In this document: positions 52,941 to 60,544 of the stretch, piece by piece
How positions within the stretch are numbered: position 1 is the stretch's first letter
Layout: every line of letters starts with the position of its first letter
Assembly: GCA_040414485.1 (NCBI GenBank)
Contig: JBEDUK010000010.1
Coordinates: 54,798 to 118,797 of the forward strand
Source of the DNA: JBEDUK01 sp040414485
GTDB lineage: Bacteria > Actinomycetota > UBA4738
Direction: 5' to 3'
Length of the DNA: 64,000 nt
Notes under the pieces: model-generated
What the model was told of the DNA's origin: nothing
The model's input: the letters and a program-made list of their open reading frames with translations, nothing else
Database searches by the model: none
Position numbers and translations under genes: made by a program

Positions 52941-54311
52941 TCAGGACACCGATGCTCCGAACATGTCCTCCTTCAACGTTCCTGATCGAGAGTCCGTCCA
53001 CACGGCGTAGAAGGTCGACTTGCCGGTGACGGTCATGCCCTCGTAGTCGCCGTACTGGTTCCCATCGTGCCCGGACAGCGTCTCGTCTGATTGGGCGGTC
53101 GTGATCTTCTCGTTCGCTGACCACGTGTCGCCGCCGTCGGTCGAATAGGAGAAATACCGGTTCGTCTTGCGGTGCGTGCTGTCCTTCCGCGTGTCATAGA
53201 AGGTCACGCCGATCCGGCCGGTCGACGACACGGCGATGGCCGGGAAGAACGCATACGAACCAGCGGGCCCGTCGTTGATCTTCTTCTCCGCGGACCACGT
53301 CGCGCCACCGTCCGTGGAATACCGAAGGTAGATGTTCATCCCACCCCCGGACGGCGGGATGTCGTCGTAGACGCAATAGACGCGGCCGGCGTTCGGTGAG
53401 GTCGCCGGCGCCACCTTCGTGAAGGGGAAGGCGGCGACACATCGATCGTGCTGCGGAGGGATGCAGAAGTCGAAGGACGGATTGAGCCGGAGCTTGTCGA
53501 CCACGGTGTCGGTGCCCCATGAGGCACCGCCGTCCGTGGAGCGGTCGTGCATGATCCTGTTCGTGGCGGGGTCGAGCCACGTCGCGTGGACGTTTCCCGT
53601 CGGACCCACGGCGGCGTTCACACCGATGGTCACCCCGCTGTCATTGATCTTCGGACTGCGCCCCCATCCGGTGAACCCGTTGGGAGAGTGCTCGATATAT
53701 GCGGCATTGCCCGTGCCGAAGTCGTCGTAGCCCTCGTAGACGCTGCCGAAGCGCGGGCTGCCCTTGGTGTTGTCCGACGTCACCATGTCGCGGTCGGGAG
53801 CGACACCGGCCCCACCGAACGTCAGGTGGTGCCACGTCGAGCTCCCATGCTTGCGGTATGCGAGGCGCTGGGTCGTCTTCCCGCTCACCATGCACTCGTA
53901 CGCCGCGAACAGATCGCCCTTCGAGTTGTACCGGAGCCAGGGGTCGTAGCAGAAGTCGGAGAGGCCGAGGCCCGCGTCCTTCCAGGTTTTGCCGCCGTTG
54001 AACGACTCGTACGCTTGCGCCGCAAGGGTCCCGGTGAGGTCGTTGCTCATGGCGACCAGATGGCTGTGGTTCGCCGGGTCCAGCGCGACCGTCGTCTCGC
54101 TCTGCGGCCCCGTCTTGTTCGTGATGTTGACGTTCGTGCCGGCCTTCAGGGGATCGCCGAAACGGATCCGCCAGACGGCACGGCCCAGTGTTGGGACTGA
54201 CGACGGCGCGAGCCGTGTGGCGGCGTGCTGCGCCGCCAGCGACGGTCCACCGAAGGCGGTGAGAGCGACGAACACCGCCGTCGCCGACAGTGCGATCAGG
54301 ATCTTTCGCAT
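52941..54311 (-). CDS. Secreted BNR/Asp-box (sialidase-like) beta-propeller protein
   Basis: 456 residues with a signal peptide (1-27, ending LAA) and a six-bladed-propeller pattern. Asp-box-like turns: ESFNGGKTW, STDGGASW, STDGGATW and STDGGDTW. Glycoside hydrolase activity is possible, but I cannot confirm the Arg triad and Tyr/Glu of true sialidases, so 'exo-alpha-sialidase' is a family name here, not a demonstrated activity. ATG 54311 with AAAGGAGAA seven bases upstream; the longer reading frame to 55343 runs antisense to the LAL gene. Divergent from a large LAL regulator that may control it. Confidence 0.82.
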   Translation of the reverse strand: MRKILIALSATAVFVALTAFGGPSLAAQHAATRLAPSSVPTLGRAVWRIRFGDPLKAGTNVNITNKTGPQSETTVALDPANHSHLVAMSNDLTGTLAAQAYESFNGGKTWKDAGLGLSDFCYDPWLRYNSKGDLFAAYECMVSGKTTQRLAYRKHGSSTWHHLTFGGAGVAPDRDMVTSDNTKGSPRFGSVYEGYDDFGTGNAAYIEHSPNGFTGWGRSPKINDSGVTIGVNAAVGPTGNVHATWLDPATNRIMHDRSTDGGASWGTDTVVDKLRLNPSFDFCIPPQHDRCVAAFPFTKVAPATSPNAGRVYCVYDDIPPSGGGMNIYLRYSTDGGATWSAEKKINDGPAGSYAFFPAIAVSSTGRIGVTFYDTRKDSTHRKTNRYFSYSTDGGDTWSANEKITTAQSDETLSGHDGNQYGDYEGMTVTGKSTFYAVWTDSRSGTLKEDMFGASVS

Positions 54312-54533
54312 GGACTTCTCCTTTGGCATGGGTTGGTGCAGGCTGTCGCACCCGCGATCGCCGGCGGACCGCGGAGCGATGCCCGTTCGCCGCCGCCGGG
54401 CAGGCGCCTTCTTCGGTGATCTCCGGCCATCGCCCGTCTCTCGCGAGGTACAAGCGCGCGAACGGTACCGTCGGGGCGCCTGGAAGGAATCCGTGAAATC
54501 CACGGAAATTGCGAGGCGTGAGCCCGGTCTGGG

Positions 54534-57500
54534 ATGAACCGGACGCATATGTCGGGGCGAACAGAAGGTGGAAGGAATCGCCGGGTAAGGCGGGAGTCGG
54601 GCGTGCGCGCAGGGGTCGGGGGCGGCCCGGCAGAGGTCGCCATTGGATCGGCTCGGGATCCGATAGCGCCGACGAAGCGCGAGGTGGTCGGTCGACGCGC
54701 GTTCGTGGACGCGGTCGGGCGGTTCCTCGACCGATCGGCCGACCGCCCGGCGATCCTTTCCATCGAGGGGCCGCCGGGCATCGGCAAGACGACGGTCTGG
54801 GAGGCCGGCGTCGCCGATGCGGAACGTCGCTCGTTCCTCGTGCTGGCGGCGAGGCCGGCGGCCTCCGAGATGCCGCTTGCCCTCGCCGGATTCGGGGACA
54901 TCATCGGCCCGGCCGTCGACGCGGTTGCCGACAGCCTGCCGCCGTCGCAGGTGCAGGTGCTGCTCGCGGCGCTTCTCCGGTCGGAGGATGAGCCGCCCTC
55001 CCCCGACCCCCGATCGCTGGCGGTGGCCACGCTCAGCGTGCTTCGTCTGCTGTCCGCTCGGCGGCCGGTGCTGATCGCCGTGGACGACCTGATGTGGCTC
55101 GACCGTCCGACCGCCGGCATCCTGAGCTTCGCGCTCCGACGGCTGGAAGGGGAGCATGTAGGTCTCCTGGCAACGGTTCGAACAGAAGGAGACGTCCCGC
55201 AGCCGATCGAGTGGGGACGGCCGCCGCTCTCCCGGCGCATCGAGAGGCACCTCCTGGACCCGATGTCCGTCGGGGCCATCACCGAGATCCTGAGGGCGAC
55301 CTGGGGCGTCGTTCCACCAAGGCGGATGCTCCTGCGGATCCATGAGGCGTCGGGCGGGAACCCCTACTTCGCGCTCGAGCTGACTCGGATGCTGATGGCC
55401 GAAGAGGCTTCGAGCCCGGGCGAAGCCCTGAGGATGCCGCCAACGCTGCGCGGACTGGTCGCGGAGCGGCTCGGGCGGCTCCCGGACCGGGTCCGATCGC
55501 TGCTCCTCGCCGTTGCGATGCAGGCCCGCCCTTCGGAACGGGTGACGCGTCGCGCGGTGTCCTCTGCAGAACGGGCACGCGCGGACCTTGATCTCGCCGT
55601 TCGCGCCGGCGTCCTCCGTGTGTCAGAGGATGCAGTTGCATTCACCCACCCGCTGCTCGCGGAGGCGACGGTCGGCGAGGCGACGTCGGACGCTCGCCGC
55701 GACATGCATCGCGCGCTGGCGGCGCTGGCGACGGACGGGGAGGAGCAGGCACGACATCTGGCCCTCGCAGCCGAGGGACCGGACGAGGCGGTCGCGGCCA
55801 TGCTCGAGGCGGCGGCGGAACTCGCCCATCGGCGAGGCGTTCCCGACGCGGCGGCGGAGTTGGCTGAACTCTCGCGGAACCTCACGCCCTCGAACAGTCG
55901 GGCGGGTTGGCTTCGCCGAACGGCGATGACCGCCGAGTACCGCGCCGCCGCGTTCGACCCGGATGGCGCCGTGACCCTACTCAACGAAGCCATCGCTGGA
56001 TCGCCTCCGGGTCACGATCGAGCCGAGTTGCTCTATCGCGTTGGCGTGATCGACCGACTCGTGGCGGGTTTCGAATCGTCGGCATCAGCGCTCGCCGGGG
56101 CGCTGCACGAGGCTGGTGAGGACGTTGAGCTTCGGGCACTGAGCGCCTGCGCTCTTGCGGAGACCCTGGCCCACGCCGGCGATTCACGACAGGCGCTGGA
56201 GCACTCCCGAGAGGCCGCTGAGCTGGCCGAACGGATCACCGACGCCGACGTGCTCGCGCGCGTGCTGAGCGGCGCCGCCGTAGTCGACCTGATCCTGGGT
56301 CGCGGGCTTCGCCGGGATGCCCTGCTTCGGGTCGAACGATTGCTGCGAGATGGCCAGGGGCGGCGGACCATGCCGGGCCAGATCCCAGTCGCCGTGCTCG
56401 TGGGCGTGATCCACAAAGACGTCGACGAGTTCGACGAAGCCCGCGATGCCCTGGCCGACGAGTACAGGTTCCGCGCGGAGCGGGGTGCGGAGACCCATCT
56501 GCCCGTGTGCTTGTGGGTGATGGCCGAGCTCGAGGTCTGGGCCGGTCGTCTCGGTCTCGCACGCCGTTGGGCCGAGGAGGCGTTCAAGATCGCCCGCTCG
56601 TCGGACAGCCCGAGCCTCGTTTCGTACAGCCAGTACGCGAGGGCACTCGTGGCTGCCGTCGAGGGCAGCGTATCCGACGCGCGGAGCTATGCGGAAGAGG
56701 CCATCCGAAGGGCGAGCAGGGTGGACGTGGCACCGGCGATGTACAGCCATGCGACGCTCGGATTCCTGGACGTTTCGCTGGGCGACTATGCCTCCGCGGA
56801 TCAGCGGCTCCGGCCGATGGTCGCCGCGGCGCAGGCCATCGGCCTGGAACTGACGGTCGTGCGCTTCATGCCGGACGAGATCGAAGCACTGATAGCCCTG
56901 GGTGAGCTCGAACGTGCCGCCGAGCTCCTGGACCCTTTCGAGGAACGGGCTCGCTCCTCCCCGGGGCGCTGGGCACGCGCCGCCAGCGCCCGATGTCGCG
57001 GCCTGCTGCTTGCGGCACATGGAGACCTCGGCCGCGCCGAAGCGGCGCTGGAACGGGCGCTCGATGCGCACGAAGGCCTGTCGATGCCCCTCGAGCGGGC
57101 GCGCTCACTTCTGGTCATGGGAGAGGTCCAGCGCCGCCTCAAGCGCAAGCGGCAAGCCAGAAGCTTCATGGATCAAGCGCGCGAGATCTTCCAGACGATC
57201 GGAGCGTCCTTGTGGGAGGCAAGGGCGCGCGCCGAGCTCGATCGGCTCGGCGCACGACACGTTGCGCCGTCCGAGTTGACCCCCACCGAAGAGCGGATCG
57301 CCGCGCTGGTGGGAGCGGGCAGGACGAACCGCGAGGTCGCAGCCGCAATGTTCCTGTCCGTCCGCACCGTCGAGGACAACGTGTCGAGGATCTTCCGAAA
57401 GCTGGGCGTGCGCACGCGGACGGAGTTGTCTCGACGGCTCATCGATGGCACCCGCGGAACCACGTCACCCGCTGGGAGGACGCTCGGTGCACCGGGAGCC

Positions 57501-57539
57501 GTGGATTCCACGGATTCGTCGGCTCCGTCGTCCCGATAG
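54534..57539 (+). CDS. Large ATP-binding LuxR (LAL/MalT-like) transcriptional regulator
   Basis: 1001 residues: AAA/STAND-type ATPase with Walker A GPPGIGKTT (79-87) and Walker B PVLIAVDDLMWLD (about 182-194), a winged-helix/ARM segment (about 260-400), a long TPR-like helical array (about 400-915), and a C-terminal LuxR HTH (about 915-975: LTPTEERIAALVGAGRTNREVAAAMFLSVRTVEDNVSRIFRKLGV). A large effector-sensing activator. The start is uncertain: ATG 54534 or 54549; neither has a clear ribosome site. Divergent from the BNR-repeat exoprotein, a likely target. Confidence 0.88.
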   Translation: MNRTHMSGRTEGGRNRRVRRESGVRAGVGGGPAEVAIGSARDPIAPTKREVVGRRAFVDAVGRFLDRSADRPAILSIEGPPGIGKTTVWEAGVADAERRSFLVLAARPAASEMPLALAGFGDIIGPAVDAVADSLPPSQVQVLLAALLRSEDEPPSPDPRSLAVATLSVLRLLSARRPVLIAVDDLMWLDRPTAGILSFALRRLEGEHVGLLATVRTEGDVPQPIEWGRPPLSRRIERHLLDPMSVGAITEILRATWGVVPPRRMLLRIHEASGGNPYFALELTRMLMAEEASSPGEALRMPPTLRGLVAERLGRLPDRVRSLLLAVAMQARPSERVTRRAVSSAERARADLDLAVRAGVLRVSEDAVAFTHPLLAEATVGEATSDARRDMHRALAALATDGEEQARHLALAAEGPDEAVAAMLEAAAELAHRRGVPDAAAELAELSRNLTPSNSRAGWLRRTAMTAEYRAAAFDPDGAVTLLNEAIAGSPPGHDRAELLYRVGVIDRLVAGFESSASALAGALHEAGEDVELRALSACALAETLAHAGDSRQALEHSREAAELAERITDADVLARVLSGAAVVDLILGRGLRRDALLRVERLLRDGQGRRTMPGQIPVAVLVGVIHKDVDEFDEARDALADEYRFRAERGAETHLPVCLWVMAELEVWAGRLGLARRWAEEAFKIARSSDSPSLVSYSQYARALVAAVEGSVSDARSYAEEAIRRASRVDVAPAMYSHATLGFLDVSLGDYASADQRLRPMVAAAQAIGLELTVVRFMPDEIEALIALGELERAAELLDPFEERARSSPGRWARAASARCRGLLLAAHGDLGRAEAALERALDAHEGLSMPLERARSLLVMGEVQRRLKRKRQARSFMDQAREIFQTIGASLWEARARAELDRLGARHVAPSELTPTEERIAALVGAGRTNREVAAAMFLSVRTVEDNVSRIFRKLGVRTRTELSRRLIDGTRGTTSPAGRTLGAPGAVDSTDSSAPSSR

Positions 57540-57572
57540 AACTTCCCTTGTCCGACGAAGGGACCGGTTTCG

Positions 57573-57848
57573 GTGGGAACGTTCGCGGTGGAGCGCTTTC
57601 TGGCCGCGGCGACCGATGCCGACCTCGCGCTCGCCGTGGAGCGGGAGGATCGCGTCGCACGTGCAATGACCGCAAGCGGGATGCCCGCCGGTTTGCGCTC
57701 GTCCATCTACCTCCCCACCGACGAGACCTGGTTCGCCATCTTCGAAGCGCCCTCCGCAGAGGCGCTCGAGGAGGCCAACCAGCAAGCGGGCCTCCAGTAC
57801 GCGCGGATCCTCCCCGCCATTCCCATGCAGCACCTTCGGCCCGACTAG
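57573..57848 (+). CDS. DUF4242-like small protein
   Basis: 91 residues starting FAVERFLAAATDADLALAVEREDRVA and ending YARILPAIPMQHLRPD. The pattern matches small ferredoxin-fold DUF4242 (nickel-responsive SCO4226-like) proteins as I recall them. Cytosolic, no TM. GTG 57573 with GAAGGGA upstream. Role unknown. Confidence 0.65.
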   Translation: MGTFAVERFLAAATDADLALAVEREDRVARAMTASGMPAGLRSSIYLPTDETWFAIFEAPSAEALEEANQQAGLQYARILPAIPMQHLRPD

Positions 57849-57888
57849 CCATCCCGCGCACGCCGCCTCATAGACTGGGCTGCGACCG

Positions 57889-58893
57889 ATGCCGAGCCGA
57901 GACCACAATCCTCATGGGCGCCGGCTCTACCTGCCGCTCACGCCGGTGCAGGGCGGCGTCCTCGCCGCGCCGGCCGTCGACGAGCACGTCGCGCACTCGA
58001 TCGGGTGCGCCCAGACGGCCCGCCCCGCGGGCCGCAAGCCCTCCTGGTTCAAGGTCAAGGCGCAGACCGGGCCGAACTACCTCGACCTGAAGCGCATCAT
58101 GCGCGACCGCGACCTCCACACGGTCTGCGAGGAGGCCGGCTGCCCGAACATCTTCGAGTGCTGGGAGGAGCGGGAGGCGACGTTCCTCATCCTCGGCGAA
58201 CGCTGCACGCGCCGATGCGGGTTCTGCAACGTCATGACCGCCAAGCCGTTCGAGGTGGACGAGGAAGAGCCCGTGCGCGTGGCCGACGCCGTGCTTGCGA
58301 TGGGGCTCCGGTACGTGGTCGTGACCGGCGTGGCGCGCGACGACCTCCCCGACGGCGGGGCGCGCATCTGGGCAGCCACCATCCACGCGATCCGAGACGC
58401 CGTGCCGGGCTGCCGCGTGGAGGTGCTCCCCTCCGACCTGCGAGGCGGCGAACGCGACATCGCCACGGTGATCGAGGCCGAGCCCGACGTGTTCGCGCAC
58501 AACCTGGAGACCGTGCGGCGGCTGCACCCGCGGATCCGGCCGGCGTTCGGGTACGAACGCTCGCTCGACGTCCTGCGGATCGCGAAGCACGTCCGACCTG
58601 CGCAGCTGGTCAAGTCGAACCTCATCCTGGGCATGGGTGAGCGGCCGGACGAGGTGCCGGACGCGCTTCGGGACCTCGCGGCGGCTGGCTGCGACATCGT
58701 GACGATCGGCCAGTACCTGCAGCCGACGGCGCATCACCTTCCCGTCGACCGTTGGGTCGAGCCGGCCGAGTTCGACGAGCACAAGCGGCAGGGCGAATCG
58801 TTCGGCATCGCGCACGTCGAGGCGGGCCCACTCGTGCGTTCCTCGTACCACGCGGGCCGCCAGCTCGAGCGGGCGCTGGTCGCGTCCCGCTGA
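57889..58893 (+). CDS. lipA: Lipoyl synthase LipA
   Basis: 334-residue radical SAM enzyme inserting two sulfurs into octanoyl-lipoyl domains. Auxiliary [4Fe-4S] ligands Cys80, Cys85, Cys91 (HTVCEEAGCPNIFECW); radical SAM motif C-x3-C-x2-C at Cys106, Cys110, Cys113 (CTRRCGFC); the C-terminal Arg-Ser-Ser segment VRSSYHAG supplies the third-cluster serine. The N-terminal 48 residues before RKPSWFKVKA exceed the usual family start; an internal GTG at 57946 is an alternative. Depends on the SUF genes of this window for its clusters and pairs with lipB at 39437. Confidence 0.95.
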   Translation: MPSRDHNPHGRRLYLPLTPVQGGVLAAPAVDEHVAHSIGCAQTARPAGRKPSWFKVKAQTGPNYLDLKRIMRDRDLHTVCEEAGCPNIFECWEEREATFLILGERCTRRCGFCNVMTAKPFEVDEEEPVRVADAVLAMGLRYVVVTGVARDDLPDGGARIWAATIHAIRDAVPGCRVEVLPSDLRGGERDIATVIEAEPDVFAHNLETVRRLHPRIRPAFGYERSLDVLRIAKHVRPAQLVKSNLILGMGERPDEVPDALRDLAAAGCDIVTIGQYLQPTAHHLPVDRWVEPAEFDEHKRQGESFGIAHVEAGPLVRSSYHAGRQLERALVASR

Positions 58894-59034
58894 CCGGAAG
58901 GCCACCCCGCCCGTTCGATTTCGTTATGCGGCGCGTTTGACTTTTTCGGGTTTCAGGGAAGAAGGTGTCGGAAGAAGTTCATTCGAAATTCGAACGGGGT
59001 TTGCGCGGCCACTCGACAGGGCTGGGAGGCGGTT

Positions 59035-59736
59035 GTGCGAACGAAGCTCCTCGTCGGAGCCTTGGTCACCGTTGTGGTCGGAGCGGCGGTCGTCGTCGCG
59101 GCCATCCTGGTCCTGCGTGCCGGGGCCATCAACCAGCCACTCCTGACGGCCCAGGTTCGGGGCACCGCCCAGACCAGTCAGGGCGTGCTGCCACACGCGT
59201 TCCTGAACCTCGACACCTGGCCCGACAGCATGGCGGGACCGCACGGGCCGAGCGGCGGACCGCACCCGGGCTGGGTGACCTACGGGCCTTCCATGAATCT
59301 GTCCGTGCCGGCGCACTCGCTGGTGACGATCACGGTCCACCAATACGACTCCGGCGAGGCGCTGCTGAACCCCTTCTTCGCGAAGGTACGCGGCACGGTC
59401 GGCGATCGCGCCACGCTCAACGGCAAGCCGTACTCCGAGATCAACTATCAGCACACCGCGCACACCTTCACGGCTCGCGGCATCCCGAGCGCCACGCAGC
59501 CGTCCCTGTTCATCAACGTGCCGCTCCCGCCGACCGCCGACGACGCGCCGGCGGTCGTGAAGGTGAACGGGACCATGTATCCCAAGCCGAACGTGATCGT
59601 GTTCTCCTTCGTCACAGGTGATCCCGGAAGGTACGTGTTCAACTGCGAGTTCCCGTGCGGCATCGGGTACCAGGGGTTCGCCGGTCCGATGTCGACGCTC
59701 GGCTACATGGCCGGAACGCTCCAGGTGGCGGGATAG
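59035..59736 (+). CDS. Membrane-anchored CuA-like cupredoxin upstream of the oxidase genes
   Basis: 233 residues: one N-terminal TM (about 6-27), a variable region, then a cupredoxin domain (about 85-233). The metal-site region has His143 (HTAHTF) and a CuA-like C-x3-C (NCEFPCGIG, Cys204, Cys208), but Tyr212 stands where CuA proteins have His, and Phe215 where they have Met. It sits seven bases before true subunit II. It could be a degenerate CuA paralogue, a copper chaperone or an electron carrier. GTG 59035 with GGGAGG five bases upstream. The upstream gap 58894-59034 contains an AT-rich patch with TTCGAA repeats. Confidence 0.75.
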   Translation: MRTKLLVGALVTVVVGAAVVVAAILVLRAGAINQPLLTAQVRGTAQTSQGVLPHAFLNLDTWPDSMAGPHGPSGGPHPGWVTYGPSMNLSVPAHSLVTITVHQYDSGEALLNPFFAKVRGTVGDRATLNGKPYSEINYQHTAHTFTARGIPSATQPSLFINVPLPPTADDAPAVVKVNGTMYPKPNVIVFSFVTGDPGRYVFNCEFPCGIGYQGFAGPMSTLGYMAGTLQVAG

Positions 59737-59742
59737 GCGCGG

Positions 59743-60513
59743 ATGGCCGATCCCCCCGACACGGTCGAGAAGGACGCGTCGGCGAGTCGCATCCACGTCC
59801 GGCGCGCGGTGCTGCTGTGGGTCGTGATCACGGTGCTCGGCATCGTGTTCGCGCTCTTCGTCCCGTCCCGCGTCTTTCCGTTCCAGGCGTCCTCGGACGC
59901 GACCCGGATCACGGCCACGTTCATCGCGTTCACGGTGCTGGGCGCCGCCGTGGCGGCGGTGGTGTGGGCGGTTGCGGCCTACACGCTCTGGGCGTTCCGC
60001 AGCGGGTCGGGCGGGCCACCCGAGTCGGACGGACCATCGGTCCGCCGCCACATCAGGGCGGAGGCCGCGTGGATCACCGTCTCGAGCATCCTCACGCTCG
60101 TGGCGATCGTCTGGGGCCTGGCGGCCCTGTCATCGGTGTCGAGCGCGGCCTCGTCCGACGCCCTCATCGTGAACGTCACCGGCCAGCAGTGGGTGTGGAG
60201 CTATTCGTATCCCGACGAGCACGTGAACTCACCGGACCTGGTGCTGCCCGTCGGGCGGGAGGTCGTGTTCCGGGTCACCTCGAAGGACGTCGTCCACAGC
60301 TTCTGGATCCCGAGCTTCGGCATCAAGGTGGACGCGAACCCCGCCGAGGTCACGCAGACCCGAACCACGCCCACCGTGCCGGGGCTCTACGAGGTGCGAT
60401 GCGCCGAACTGTGCGGGCTGTACCACTCCTACATGGAGTCGCAGGTCAAGGTCCTCACGCGAAGCGGGTTCGAGGCCTGGGTCAAGGCCAACGGGGGCAA
60501 GGTGGAGCCATGA
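59743..60513 (+). CDS. ctaC: Cytochrome c oxidase subunit II
   Basis: 256 residues with up to three hydrophobic segments (about 22-44, 53-84, 107-127) and a C-terminal CuA domain. Ligands: the His in VVHSFWIPSFGIK and the box CAELCGLYHSYM (C-x3-C-x3-H-x2-M). The aromatic QQWVWSYSYP patch, for electron entry from cytochrome c, is present. No fused cytochrome c domain. Located at the head of the ctaC-ctaD-ctaE-ctaG run. Confidence 0.95.
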   Translation: MADPPDTVEKDASASRIHVRRAVLLWVVITVLGIVFALFVPSRVFPFQASSDATRITATFIAFTVLGAAVAAVVWAVAAYTLWAFRSGSGGPPESDGPSVRRHIRAEAAWITVSSILTLVAIVWGLAALSSVSSAASSDALIVNVTGQQWVWSYSYPDEHVNSPDLVLPVGREVVFRVTSKDVVHSFWIPSFGIKVDANPAEVTQTRTTPTVPGLYEVRCAELCGLYHSYMESQVKVLTRSGFEAWVKANGGKVEP

Positions 60514-60544
60514 CGCGAATGGAGGCCGAGGAGAGGACGATCGC

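Noticed and set aside
54312..55343. Long N-terminal extension of the BNR-repeat protein
   Set aside because: It runs antisense through the LAL gene. A signal peptide and ribosome site support the start at 54311.
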